Notes: generated by a model from the letters alone, not told the origin. 64,000 nucleotides of DNA from JBBQVZ01 sp963695975 (GCA_963695975.1 CAVOIB010000012.1:27480-91479); one strand, 5' to 3'. Positions 49,730 through 60,458 are shown, counted from the first letter of the stretch. Program-made: numbers and translations.

Positions 49730-50742
49730 ATGAGCCGACGTGTGATCCCGGGACTGGAACCGCCCGACGCGGCCCTCGAGGCCGATATCCGCGCACGCCT
49801 CGACCAGGTCGAGCAGGCCCTCGAGAAGTCGGTCGAGGTCGAGACCTCCGGCCTCCTGTCGGAGACGTCCTCCTATCTCATCGCCGCGGGGGGAAGCGGT
49901 TCCGGGCGATGTTGGTGCTGCTCTCCGGGTACTTCGGCGATCCGAGCGACCCACGGCTCATCTCCGGGTCCGTCGCGATCGAGCTCGTCCATCTGGCCAC
50001 CCTCTATCACGACGATGTGATCGACGAGGCGGACGCGCGTCGCGGCGCCCCCTCGGCCAACGTGCGCTGGGACAACACCGTCGCGATCCTCACCGGCGAC
50101 TTCCTGTTCGCCCGGGCGTCGGAGCTCTCCGCCGAACTCGGCACCGAGGTCTGTCGCCTGCTCGCACGGACGATCGCGATCCTGTGCGACGGGCAGATCC
50201 GCGAGGTCGACAGCTCGGCGAAGGTCGAGCAGCCCGAGGGCAACTACCTGGCGATCATCCGGCGGAAGACCGCCTCGCTGATCGCGACGTCATGCCGATT
50301 GGGCGGGATGCTCTCCGACGCGACGTCTGAGCACACCGACGTCCTGGAGGAGTTCGGGGATGCCCTTGGGATGGCGTTCCAGCTCTCCGACGACATCATG
50401 GACATCACCGCGACGCAGCTCGAGCTCGGCAAGGAACCGGGCTCGGATCTGCGGTTGGGTGTCTACACCGCCCCGGTCCTGCATGCCTTGGCCCACGACG
50501 AGCACCGGGAGGAGCTCGCTCGGATCCTCGGGCACGGCGCTCCCGACGGCGAATTGTTGGACCGCACCCTTGAGATCGTCCGCTCGGGTGGATCGATCGA
50601 TCACGCCCGCGAGGCCGTCACCGCCGAGGTGGGCAGGGCGATCGCGCTGGCACATCGGCTCCCTACGGGTCCGGCTCAGCACGCATTGGAGCAGCTCGCG
50701 AGGTTCCTGGCGGTCCGTTGTGGAGCGGAGCAGACGCCGTGA
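49730..50742 (+). CDS. Long-chain polyprenyl diphosphate synthase with a -1 base frameshift
   Basis: Two overlapping frames make one prenyl synthase: frame one (from ATG 49730) reads to SSYLIAAGG and frame two continues KRFRAMLVLLSGYF to the stop at 50742. The break is at a run of six G (49888-49893); seven G would restore GGKRFR, the diphosphate-binding motif, giving 337 residues. Motifs HDDVIDEADARRG and SDDIMDI are intact. This type makes C35-C50 tails for menaquinone. The cause may be a sequencing error, a real mutation or transcript slippage. It lies five bases after nuoN. Confidence 0.85.
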
Positions 50743-50752
50743 GTGATCCTGC

Positions 50753-50758
50753 TAGGAT
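50753..50758 (+). promoter_or_regulatory. -10-like TAGGAT of the second nuo cluster
   Basis: TAGGAT lies seven bases before a Rex-type site and 26 bases before the chosen nuoA2 GTG. A -35 box is not clear. Confidence 0.4.
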
Positions 50759-50764
50759 CCGCGC

Positions 50765-50782
50765 TCGGGAAACCGTTCACAA
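50765..50782. promoter_or_regulatory. Predicted Rex operator upstream of the second nuo cluster
   Basis: TCGGGAAACCGTTCACAA matches TTGTGAA-N4-TTCACAA in 12 of 14 fixed bases, with a perfect right half. It covers the expected transcription start after TAGGAT and ends two bases before the GTG at 50785. Confidence 0.55.
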
Positions 50783-50784
50783 AC

Positions 50785-51150
50785 GTGCCTGACTACTATC
50801 AGTCGTATGCGGTAGTGCTCGCGGTCGCCGTGGCCGGCGTCCTGCTGGTCGCTGTCGCGTTCGGGACCGGCCGCCTCATCGCCCCCAGCAGGCCGCTCCC
50901 CGCCAAGCTCACTACCTACGAGTGCGGGATCGATCCCGTGGGCGAGGGCTGGTCCCAGAGCGAGGTCCGGTACTACATCTACGGGTTCCTCTTCGTCATC
51001 TTCGACGTAGAAAGCGTCTTCCTCTTCCCCTGGGCGCGCGTGTTCGAACGGCTCGGCTACACCGCGATCGGCGAGATGGGCCTGTTCATCGGGATCTTGG
51101 CGTTGGGACTGCTCTACGCCTGGAAGAAGGGGGTGCTCAAGTGGGCCTGA
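50785..51150 (+). CDS. nuoA: NADH-quinone oxidoreductase subunit A, second copy
   Basis: 121 residues. GTG 50785 is chosen over GTG 50743 because the extra 14 residues would be encoded by a -10-like hexamer and a Rex-type operator, and 121 residues is a normal length. YECGIDPVGEGWSQSEVRYYIYGFLF is the conserved loop (YECGIDPVGEGW), VIFDVESVFLFPWA the signature helix. Only moderately similar to the first NuoA, so not a recent duplicate. Overlaps nuoB2 by ten bases. Confidence 0.92.
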   Translation: MPDYYQSYAVVLAVAVAGVLLVAVAFGTGRLIAPSRPLPAKLTTYECGIDPVGEGWSQSEVRYYIYGFLFVIFDVESVFLFPWARVFERLGYTAIGEMGLFIGILALGLLYAWKKGVLKWA

Positions 51151-51653
51151 TCACCGAGCGGACCCCGATCCCGAAGATCCAGCCGGTGAAGTTCATCCTG
51201 AACTGGGGCCGGCGCTACTCCTTGTGGGTCATGAACTTCGGACTGGCGTGCTGCGCGATCGAGCTCATAGCCACGTCGACCTCGAAGCACGACTTCATCC
51301 GTCTGGGCGTGATCCCGTTCGCTCACGGGCCCAGGCAGGCCGACCTGCTCGTCGTCGCCGGAACCCTTACGGACAAGATGGCCCCGGCACTTCAGCGTGT
51401 CTACGACCAGATCCCCGACCCGAAGTACGTGATCTCCTTCGGCTCGTGCTCCAACTGCGGCGGACCCTACTGGGACTCCTACTCCGTGACGAAGGGGGTC
51501 GACCAGATCCTCCCCGTCGACGTCTACGTGCCTGGCTGCCCCCCGCGGCCGGAGGCACTCCTGCACGGCATCGTTCGCCTGCAGGAGAAGATCAAGGACG
51601 AGAACATCCAGGAGAAGTTCAGTGGCAGGGACACCGCACCCGCTCTCTCCTGA
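51141..51653 (+). CDS. nuoB: NADH-quinone oxidoreductase subunit B, second copy
   Basis: 170 residues from GTG 51141, with AAGGGGG upstream. All four N2 ligands are kept: the Cys pair in FGLACCAIELI, the Cys in FGSCSNCGG and the Cys in YVPGCPPRPEA. An extra Cys (SNCGG) is absent from the first copy. Since N2 is intact, the protein should still hold the terminal cluster even though no NuoD partner is encoded nearby. Confidence 0.95.
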   Translation: MGLITERTPIPKIQPVKFILNWGRRYSLWVMNFGLACCAIELIATSTSKHDFIRLGVIPFAHGPRQADLLVVAGTLTDKMAPALQRVYDQIPDPKYVISFGSCSNCGGPYWDSYSVTKGVDQILPVDVYVPGCPPRPEALLHGIVRLQEKIKDENIQEKFSGRDTAPALS

Positions 51654-52149
51654 CGAGACGGCGACCCGCCTCCGTGCGCAGTTCGGGGAGGACATCGTCG
51701 ACGCCGTCGAGCAGCACGGCCACTCGGCGGTCACGGTGACGGTCTCGCGCTATCGCGACGTCTGCCGGTTCCTCCGCGACGAACCGGACTTCGCGTGCGA
51801 CTTCTGCGACTTCACCGCCGGGGTGGACTTCGGGGTCGACGGAGGCTTCGAGGTGGTGACCCACCTGTTCTCGACGACGCACCACCACAACGTGCGTGTG
51901 AAGGTCAAGCTGCCGCACGACGAGCCGGTGTGTCCGACGGTGTCCGACCTGTTCGCCACGTCGAACTGGCATGAGCGCGAGACCCTGGAGATGTTCGGGA
52001 TCCAGTTCGAAGGGCACCCGCAGCCGGTCAAGCTGCTGCTGTCGGAGCCGTTCGAAGGACACCCGCTCCGCAAGGACTTCCCGCTGATGACCCGCGAAGC
52101 CAAGCCCTGGCCCGGCGCGGTCGAAGGCGAGGAGGACGAAGAGGAGTGA
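51622..52149 (+). CDS. nuoC: NADH-quinone oxidoreductase subunit C, second copy
   Basis: 175 residues. WHERETLEMFGIQFEGHP and EGHPLRKDFPL are the family marks. It ends in a run of acidic residues (EGEEDEEE) and stops three bases past the start of nuoH, so nothing like NuoD is fused or encoded after it. GTG start overlaps the nuoB2 end by 32 bases, a larger overlap than elsewhere in the operon. Confidence 0.92.
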   Translation: MAGTPHPLSPDETATRLRAQFGEDIVDAVEQHGHSAVTVTVSRYRDVCRFLRDEPDFACDFCDFTAGVDFGVDGGFEVVTHLFSTTHHHNVRVKVKLPHDEPVCPTVSDLFATSNWHERETLEMFGIQFEGHPQPVKLLLSEPFEGHPLRKDFPLMTREAKPWPGAVEGEEDEEE

Positions 52150-53165
52150 CGTTCCTCGCCCAAACGGGCTCGTCGATCGTGAACCAGTGGTTCGACAACT
52201 TCTGGCTCGTCGTCATCGTGAAGGCGGTCGCCGTCCTACTGTTCTTCCTGGTCGTGCCGCTCGTCGTCGGCTACATCGAACACAAGGTGCTCGCGCACAT
52301 GCAGGCCCGCCTCGGGCCGATGGAGGCGGGGGTGTTCCATGGATGGGCTCAGCTCGTTGCCGACGGCGTGAAGTTCGTCCAGAAGGAGAACGTGGTCCCG
52401 GCGGCCGCGGATCGCAGCGTGTTCTCGCTCGCGCCGGCCGTGGCGATGATCCCGTACATCATCATCCTGGTCGTCCTGCCGTTCAGTCCCAGCGTGTTCG
52501 CCCTGAACCTCGATATCGGCATCTTCTTCGTCATGGCGATGTCGTCGGTCTCGGTGATCGGGGTGCTGATGGCGGGCTGGTCTTCGGCGAACAAGTTCTC
52601 CCTGATCGGTGCTCTCCGCGCAGCCGCGCAGTTGATCGCCTATGAGCTTCCGCTCGTCCTCGCCGCGGCCGCGATCGTGATGCAGGCCGGCACGCTCTCG
52701 ATGGTGGGGATCGTCGAGTCGCAGCACAACCTATGGAACATCGTGAGGCCGTGGCAGTTCATCGGCTTCGTGATCTTCATGGTGGCATCGCTCGCTGAGC
52801 TCACACGCCCACCGTTCGACATGCCGGTCGCGGATTCCGAGATCATCTTCGGTGCCTTCACCGAGTACACCGGGCTGAAGTTCGCGTTCTTCTTGTTGGC
52901 GGAGTACGGGGGGATCGTGGCGCTCTCGGGCGTCGCGGCCACGTTGTACCTGGGCGGGTATCTCGGCCTGCCGGGGATCCCGCTTCCGCCGCCGCTTTGG
53001 ATGATGGGCAAGATCATCGCGCTATCGTTCGTGATCATCTGGCTGCGGGCCACGTATCCACGCCTGCGCGAGGATCAGCTCCAGCGGTTCTCGTGGCTGG
53101 CGCTGATCCCACTGTCGCTCGCGATGATCATGGTCACGGCGATCATCAAGGTCGCCGGGAGATAG
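52146..53165 (+). CDS. nuoH: NADH-quinone oxidoreductase subunit H, second copy
   Basis: 339 residues, eight helices. YIEHKVLAHMQARLGPMEAG replaces the YIWMERK loop of the first copy; the quinone-channel loop is LAELTRPPFDMPVADSEIIFGAFTEYTG (recognised by ELTRPPFDMPVAD and FTEYTGLKFAFF), where several acidic residues of the usual ETNRAPFDLPEAE pattern are changed. Overlaps nuoC2 by four bases, the position where nuoD would be expected. Confidence 0.93.
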   Translation: MTFLAQTGSSIVNQWFDNFWLVVIVKAVAVLLFFLVVPLVVGYIEHKVLAHMQARLGPMEAGVFHGWAQLVADGVKFVQKENVVPAAADRSVFSLAPAVAMIPYIIILVVLPFSPSVFALNLDIGIFFVMAMSSVSVIGVLMAGWSSANKFSLIGALRAAAQLIAYELPLVLAAAAIVMQAGTLSMVGIVESQHNLWNIVRPWQFIGFVIFMVASLAELTRPPFDMPVADSEIIFGAFTEYTGLKFAFFLLAEYGGIVALSGVAATLYLGGYLGLPGIPLPPPLWMMGKIIALSFVIIWLRATYPRLREDQLQRFSWLALIPLSLAMIMVTAIIKVAGR

Positions 53166-53176
53166 GGGGGTCGCGG

Positions 53177-53695
53177 GTGGCGTCGGACGTCTCGGAGCGG
53201 CAAGAGCAACCGGAGTCCGGTATCGGCCTCGGCCTGCTGAAGGGCCTGGGCGTCACGCTCAAGACGATGCTCCACCCCGCGGTCACCCAGCAGTACCCCA
53301 AGGTCAAGCCGGATCTCCCTGCCCGCACCCGTGGCGTGATCGCGCTGAAGCAGGAGAACTGCACGGTCTGCTACAAGTGCTCGCGCGAGTGCCCCGACTG
53401 GTGCATCTACATCGACGCCCACAAGGAGTCGCACGACCCCGCGGGGGGAGGGCGCGCGCGGTCGGCGAAGATCCTCGACCGGTTCGCGATCGACTATGCG
53501 CTCTGCATGTACTGCGGGATCTGCGTCGAGGTCTGTCCGTTCGACGCGCTGTTCTGGAGCCCTGAGTTCGAGTACGCGGAGTACGAGATCGACCTGATGA
53601 CGCATGAGAAGGAGCGACTGGAGGACTGGACCTATACGGTGCTGCCGCCTCCCGCGCTCGAGGTGGGCGCGGAGCCGGTGGAGGAGGCCTCCTGA
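53177..53695 (+). CDS. nuoI: NADH-quinone oxidoreductase subunit I, second copy
   Basis: 172 residues from GTG 53177; the upstream frame is a shadow of nuoH2. Both [4Fe-4S] motifs are complete: CTVCYKCSRECP and CMYCGICVEVCP, the first followed by another cysteine (DWC). The N-terminus is a polar 15-residue stretch and an amphipathic helix. Without NuoE, F or G in this cluster, the electron donor to these clusters is open; ferredoxin is one option. Confidence 0.93.
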   Translation: MASDVSERQEQPESGIGLGLLKGLGVTLKTMLHPAVTQQYPKVKPDLPARTRGVIALKQENCTVCYKCSRECPDWCIYIDAHKESHDPAGGGRARSAKILDRFAIDYALCMYCGICVEVCPFDALFWSPEFEYAEYEIDLMTHEKERLEDWTYTVLPPPALEVGAEPVEEAS

Positions 53696-54198
53696 TGTCG
53701 GCGCAGGAGTACGCCTTCGCGGTCGTGGCGGTGGTCGGCAGCGTCAGCGCGATCTCGGTCGTGCTCGCGCGGAACGTCGTGCACGCGGCGCTCTACCTGG
53801 TGGTCACCCTGCTCTCTGTGGGCGGCGTGTACCTGCTGCTGGGAGCGGAGTTCGTCGCCTGGGTGCAGATCCTGATCTACGTGGGCGCCATCGTGATCCT
53901 GTTCCTGTTCGGGCTGATGCTCACGAAGGCGCCGATCGGGCGCGATACGCTCGACCATCACAACCGCTGGATCGGCGGGCTCGTCGGCGGGGGCGTGTTC
54001 TTGGGGCTCGTCTTCTTGATCCAGGACGCCTTCGACGCGCGGAACGCGGTGGCGAGCCCGACGTTCCACTCGACCACCGGCGACGTGGGGCAGGCGCTGT
54101 TCCGTGACTACGTGCTGCCGTTCGAGGCGGTGTCCTTCCTGCTGCTCGCGGCGCTGATCGGAGCGATCGTGCTGGCCCGCAAGGACGAGCCGGGATGA
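53695..54198 (+). CDS. nuoJ: NADH-quinone oxidoreductase subunit J, second copy
   Basis: 167 residues, five helices. WVQILIYVGAIVILFLFGLML is the helix 3 signature (seen as LIYVGAIVILFLFGLML). It is shorter than the first copy because it lacks the polar C-terminal tail. One-base overlap with nuoI2 and four bases with nuoK2. Confidence 0.93.
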   Translation: MSAQEYAFAVVAVVGSVSAISVVLARNVVHAALYLVVTLLSVGGVYLLLGAEFVAWVQILIYVGAIVILFLFGLMLTKAPIGRDTLDHHNRWIGGLVGGGVFLGLVFLIQDAFDARNAVASPTFHSTTGDVGQALFRDYVLPFEAVSFLLLAALIGAIVLARKDEPG

Positions 54199-54490
54199 TC
54201 CGACTGCCGTTCGTGCTCTTCTTCGGCGCTCTGCTTTTCTCGGCGGGCGTCTACGGCGTGCTCGCCCGGCGGAACGCCGTGATGGTGCTCATGGCGATCG
54301 AGCTGATGCTGAACGCGGTGAACATCAACCTGGTCGCGTTCGGATCCGAGCTGCACGACGTGAGCGGGCAGATCTTCGCGCTGTTCGTGATCGCCGTGGC
54401 CGCCGCCGAGGTCGGGATCGGCCTGGCGATCGTGATCCTCCTGTTCCGTAACCGCGAGTCCATCAACGTGGACGAGGTGAACCTCCTCAA

Positions 54491-54497
<7 letters not shown>
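54195..54497 (+). CDS. nuoK: NADH-quinone oxidoreductase subunit K, second copy
   Basis: 100 residues, three helices. MAIELMLNAVNINLVAFGSE has the helix 2 Glu and VAAAEVGIGLAIVILLF the helix 3 Glu, so both proton-path carboxylates are kept. It ends INVDEVNLLKW, similar to the first copy's VNVDEVEALKG. Overlaps nuoL2 by seven bases. Confidence 0.94.
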
Positions 54498-56461
<1,964 letters not shown>

Positions 56462-56480
56462 CAAGGAGAGTGAGACTTCG

Positions 56481-58017
56481 ATGAGCGGCTGGGACAAGTC
56501 GGCGATCACGATCACGACGTTGCTGCCGATCGCCGGCGCGCTCGTGATCATCTTCGTCCCGAAGGAGAAGGACCGGCTCGTTCGAGCCCTCGGCATCCTC
56601 GTCACGGGGGCCGCCCTGATCCTGGCGATCGCGATCGCGGTCGGCTTCGACTACGCGAGGCCAGGCCTCCAATACGTGTTGGACGTCAGCTGGATCCCGG
56701 TGATCGGCGCGCGGTACCACGTCGGTATCGACGGGATCAGCATGCCCCTCTACGTCCTCACGTTCTTCCTGTCCTTCCTGTGCGCGATCTACACGTGGCG
56801 GTACGTGCCGGAACCCGGCCGGACGAAGGCGTTCATCGCCCTGATGCTGTTGCTCGAGACCGGGATGGCAGGAACGTTCATCTCGTTCGACCTCATCTTG
56901 TTCTTCGTGTTCTGGGAGATGGTCCTGGTTCCGATGTACTTCCTGATCGGGATCTGGGGATCAGCCAACCGCCAATACGCGTCGATCAAGTTCTTCCTGT
57001 ACACGCTGTTCGGCTCGGTGTTCATGCTGCTGGGCTTCCTGGCGATGTACTTCCAGGGTCCGTCGCCGCACACCTTCGACATGGTGCGCATCCAGGGATT
57101 CGCGCTGGGCGGTGGGTTCAGCCATGGATTCCAAGCTGGTGGTATTCGGGGCGGTGGCCCTCGGGTTCGCGGTCAAGGTGCCGATGTGGCCGTTCCACAC
57201 GTGGCTCCCCGACGCCCACACCGAGGCCCCGACGATCGGCTCGGTCCTGCTGGCGGGGGTCATGCTGAAGATGGGTACGTACGGCTTCATCCGGATCGCC
57301 CTGCCGATGCTCCCGTACGGCGCGCAGAAGTACGCGCCGTGGATCGGGCTGCTCGCGGTGATCGCGATCGTCTACGCCGCACTCGCCTGTCTCGCGCAGA
57401 AAGACCTGAAACGGTTGATCGCGTTCTCGTCTGTCGGGCACATGGGGTTCGTGATGCTCGGGATCGCCACGCTCACCGAGATCGGCATCCAGGCGGCGAT
57501 CTTCGGGATGGTGGCTCACGGGATCATCACCGGCATGCTCTTCTTCTGCGTCGGCTCGATCTACGACCGCTACCACACGCGGCAGATCGCCGATATCGGC
57601 GGCGGGATGTCCGAGCAGATGCCGAAGCTCGCCGGCATCTTCGCGTTCGTGGCGATCGCCTCGCTAGGTCTCCCCGGTCTCGCCGGGTTCTGGGGCGAGG
57701 TCATGGCGCTCCTGTCGTCGTTCAGTCCGAACACGGCGCTCGGTCTCTCCACATCCCTGTATCGCTGGTTCATGGTGGCGGGCGGGATCGGAACGATCCT
57801 CACCGCCGGCTATTTCCTGTGGATGCTGCAGCGGGTGAACCTCGGGACGATGCCCGAACGGTGGAAGGAGCACACGCTCCGGGACACGCTCGCCGTCGAG
57901 TGGGTTGCGTGGCTCCCGTTGATGATCGGGATCCTCGCGCTCGGGCTCTTCCCGCGACTGCTCTTCGGCGTCACGGACGACGCCGTCCGCGGGCTGATGT
58001 CGTTCCTCGGGGTGTGA
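56481..58017 (+). CDS. nuoM: NADH-quinone oxidoreductase subunit M, second copy, with a +1 base frameshift
   Basis: Two frames form one NuoM. Frame one from ATG 56481 (AAGGAG upstream) runs to HTFDMVRIQGFALGG; frame two carries on with MDSKLVVFGAVALGFAVKVP and the signature WPFHTWLPDAHTEAPTIG to the stop at 58017. The break lies near the G runs at 57107-57116; removing one base gives a 511-residue protein of normal length. The Lys, His and Glu residues of the pump are all present. Cause may be a sequencing indel or a true mutation that would cut the pump at helix 7 or so. Confidence 0.85.
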
Positions 58018-58027
58018 GCCGGCCGCG

Positions 58028-59491
58028 ATGAACCAGGTGATCGACTACCACGCGATCCTGCCGGAGTTGATCCTCTCAGGCACGATCCTGCTCGTCCTCG
58101 TGGTGGACGTCTTCCTGCCCGAGAAGCGCAAGTCGTGGTCGATGGCCGTCGCGCTCGTGGGTGTCGTTGCCGCGCTGATCGCGACGCTGACGCTCGTCGG
58201 CGACCCTCGGACCACGTTCGGCGGCTCCTACGTGGTCGACAACTTCGCGATCTTGTTCAAGCTCTTCTTCCTGTCGGTCGCGATCGTCGTGCTCGCGATC
58301 TCGCTCCGCTACGTCAAGGAAGGCGGGTTCTACCAGGGGGAGTACTACTTCCTGCTGCTCACGTCGTTCCTCGGCTGCATCATGATGCCGTCATCGCGTG
58401 ACCTCCTCTTACTCTTCATCGCGCTGGAGTTGGTGTCGGCGCCGGGGTTCCTGATGGCGGCGTTCCGCAAGCGCGACCCCAAGTCGAACGAGGCCGGTCT
58501 GAAGTTCTTCTTGATCGGCGTCCTGTCGACGGCGGTGATGCTCTACGGGATGAGCATGGTCTACGGGCTCTCGGGCTCGACCCGCCTCGATGCGATCGCT
58601 CGGTGGGGCGCGCATATCCCTGCCGCCCAGGAAACGCTGGCGCTCTCGGCGATCCTGTTCGTCGTGATCGGGTTCGGGTTCAAGGTTTCGGCCGTGCCGT
58701 TCCAGTTCTGGGCTCCTGACACGTACGAGGGCGCGCCGGTGCCGGTGGCGGCGTTCCTCGCGGTCGCGTCGAGCGCTGCCGGGTTCGCCGGCTTGCTTCA
58801 GCTGATGTTCGTCGCGTTCATCCACCAGTACGCGTTCTGGGCGCCGATCTTCGCCGCACTCTCGATCGCCACGATGTTCCTCGGGAACCTCGTCGCCCTG
58901 AAACAGACCCAGGTGGTACGCCTGCTCGCGTATTCCGGGATCGCGCAGGCCGGCTACATCTTGCTGCCGTTCGCGCTCGTGTCACGCGACGTCGTCGTCA
59001 ACCACGAGGCGTTCTCCGCGTCGGTCACCTACATCTTGATCTACGGCATCATGAACCTCGGGGCGTTCGCTGTGACGATCGCGGTGAGCCGGCGTGAGCC
59101 GCGCCTGCTGATCAGCGATTTCGCCGGACTGGTCCGGCGTGCACCCCTCCTCGCGGTCGGCATGACGGCGTTCATGATCTCGCTGGCGGGGGTGCCGCCG
59201 ACCGGTGGGTTCTGGGCCAAGATCCTCGTCTTCAAAGCCGCGATCGACCGCGGCGGGATCGGTGTGTCGCTGGCGATCTTCATGCTCGTCAACTCGGTGA
59301 TCAGCGTCGGATACTACTTCGCGGTGCCGAAGCAGATGATCTTCGAACCAGCCAAGGACGCCTCGCGGATGCGGTCGCCCGTGCTCGTGAACGCGGTCGT
59401 GGCGGTTGCGCTCGTGGCGATCGTCGCGATCTTCGTATTCCCGAATCCGATCGCCCGCGCCGCGGACATCTCCACGCTGATCGGGGGCTGA
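58028..59491 (+). CDS. nuoN: NADH-quinone oxidoreductase subunit N, second copy
   Basis: 487 residues, 14 helices. FIALELVSAPGFLMAAF carries the helix 5 Glu, FKVSAVPFQFWAPDTYEGAPVPVAAFLA the Lys-bearing core (as FKVSAVPFQFWAPDTYEGAP), and SLAGVPPTGGFWAKI the later loop. Last gene of the second nuo cluster. ATG start ten bases after the nuoM2 stop. Confidence 0.94.
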   Translation: MNQVIDYHAILPELILSGTILLVLVVDVFLPEKRKSWSMAVALVGVVAALIATLTLVGDPRTTFGGSYVVDNFAILFKLFFLSVAIVVLAISLRYVKEGGFYQGEYYFLLLTSFLGCIMMPSSRDLLLLFIALELVSAPGFLMAAFRKRDPKSNEAGLKFFLIGVLSTAVMLYGMSMVYGLSGSTRLDAIARWGAHIPAAQETLALSAILFVVIGFGFKVSAVPFQFWAPDTYEGAPVPVAAFLAVASSAAGFAGLLQLMFVAFIHQYAFWAPIFAALSIATMFLGNLVALKQTQVVRLLAYSGIAQAGYILLPFALVSRDVVVNHEAFSASVTYILIYGIMNLGAFAVTIAVSRREPRLLISDFAGLVRRAPLLAVGMTAFMISLAGVPPTGGFWAKILVFKAAIDRGGIGVSLAIFMLVNSVISVGYYFAVPKQMIFEPAKDASRMRSPVLVNAVVAVALVAIVAIFVFPNPIARAADISTLIGG

Positions 59492-59550
59492 GCACCCCAG
59501 CGGAGAGACACCGGCTTCGAACCTGGGCCTCGGTCGTAACGAACCCTCCG

Positions 59551-59567
59551 TGAGAGCATTGCTCTCA
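59551..59567. promoter_or_regulatory. 17-bp perfect palindrome in front of htpX
   Basis: TGAGAGCATTGCTCTCA has 8-bp arms and one central base. Its right end touches the AGGAGGG ribosome binding site (59567-59573). Size and symmetry suit a dimeric repressor such as a TetR- or GntR-type protein; an RNA hairpin affecting translation is the alternative. Confidence 0.5.
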
Positions 59568-59581
59568 GGAGGGATATCGCG

Positions 59582-60454
59582 ATGCATGCAGGTGCGAACC
59601 GACTGAAGACGTGGGTCCTGATCGCCGCGCTCGGCGGGCTCTTCGTCCTGATCGGCGCGTGGCTCGGCGGCTCGAGCGGCGCGGCCGTCGCTCTGGGACT
59701 CGCCTTGGTGTTCAACTTCTCGATGTATTGGTTCTCCGACAAGATCGCGATCGCGACCACGCGGTCGAAGCCCGTCTCGGAGCAGGAGTACCCTCAGCTC
59801 TACCGGATCGTCCGCGAGCTGACCCAGCTCGAGCAGATACCCATGCCCGCCATCTTCGTCTCGGAGATGACACAGCCGAACGCCTTCGCGACCGGCAGGA
59901 ACCCGAACCACGCCTCCGTCGCGGTGACCAAGGGCATCCTGCAGATCCTGGACGAACGGGAGCTGCGTGGCGTCCTCGCGCACGAGCTCTCGCACGTCCG
60001 CAACCGCGACATCCTGATCGGTTCCGTCGCGGCTGCGATCGGCATGAGTATCACGTTCCTGGCGCGCTTCGCGTTGTTCTTCGGCGGCGGGGACGACAAC
60101 CGAGGGGGTGGCATCGGGATGCTCTTCGCGTGGCTCCTGGCGCCGCTCGCGGCGGCCGTGATCCAGATGGCCGTGTCACGCTCGCGTGAGTATCAAGCCG
60201 ACGAGTCCGGTGCGTACCTCTCGCACGATCCGGCCGCGCTCGCGAACGCGCTCCGCAAGCTCGACGTCGCGACCCGGCAGGTGCCTGCGCCGGCGAGCCT
60301 CAACCCGGCGGAGGCGCACCTGTTCATCATGAACCCCCTTACCGGCCGGCGCGGCTCGGGGTTCGGGAACCTGTTCTCGACGCATCCGCCCACGGATCGC
60401 CGGATCGAGCGGTTGGACGCCATCGCCCGCGAGTTGGGGAGCCAGAAGGCCTGA
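59582..60454 (+). CDS. htpX: HtpX, membrane-bound zinc metalloprotease
   Basis: 290 residues. Two N-terminal helices (WVLIAALGGLFVLIGAWLGG and GAAVALGLALVFNFSMYWF), then the M48 catalytic site HELSH (134-138) and the third zinc ligand in SREYQADESGA, with two more helices between. HtpX degrades misfolded membrane proteins under stress and would be useful beside large membrane complexes. AGGAGGG precedes the ATG, and a perfect palindrome in the leader points to a dedicated regulator. Confidence 0.95.
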   Translation: MHAGANRLKTWVLIAALGGLFVLIGAWLGGSSGAAVALGLALVFNFSMYWFSDKIAIATTRSKPVSEQEYPQLYRIVRELTQLEQIPMPAIFVSEMTQPNAFATGRNPNHASVAVTKGILQILDERELRGVLAHELSHVRNRDILIGSVAAAIGMSITFLARFALFFGGGDDNRGGGIGMLFAWLLAPLAAAVIQMAVSRSREYQADESGAYLSHDPAALANALRKLDVATRQVPAPASLNPAEAHLFIMNPLTGRRGSGFGNLFSTHPPTDRRIERLDAIARELGSQKA

Positions 60455-60458
60455 CCGG

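Noticed and set aside
51622..52149. Possible NuoCD fusion hidden in the second cluster
   Set aside because: The gene encodes only 175 residues, ends in an acidic tail and overlaps nuoH2; no NuoD motif (HPSTHG, GYLHTG) occurs in any frame nearby.
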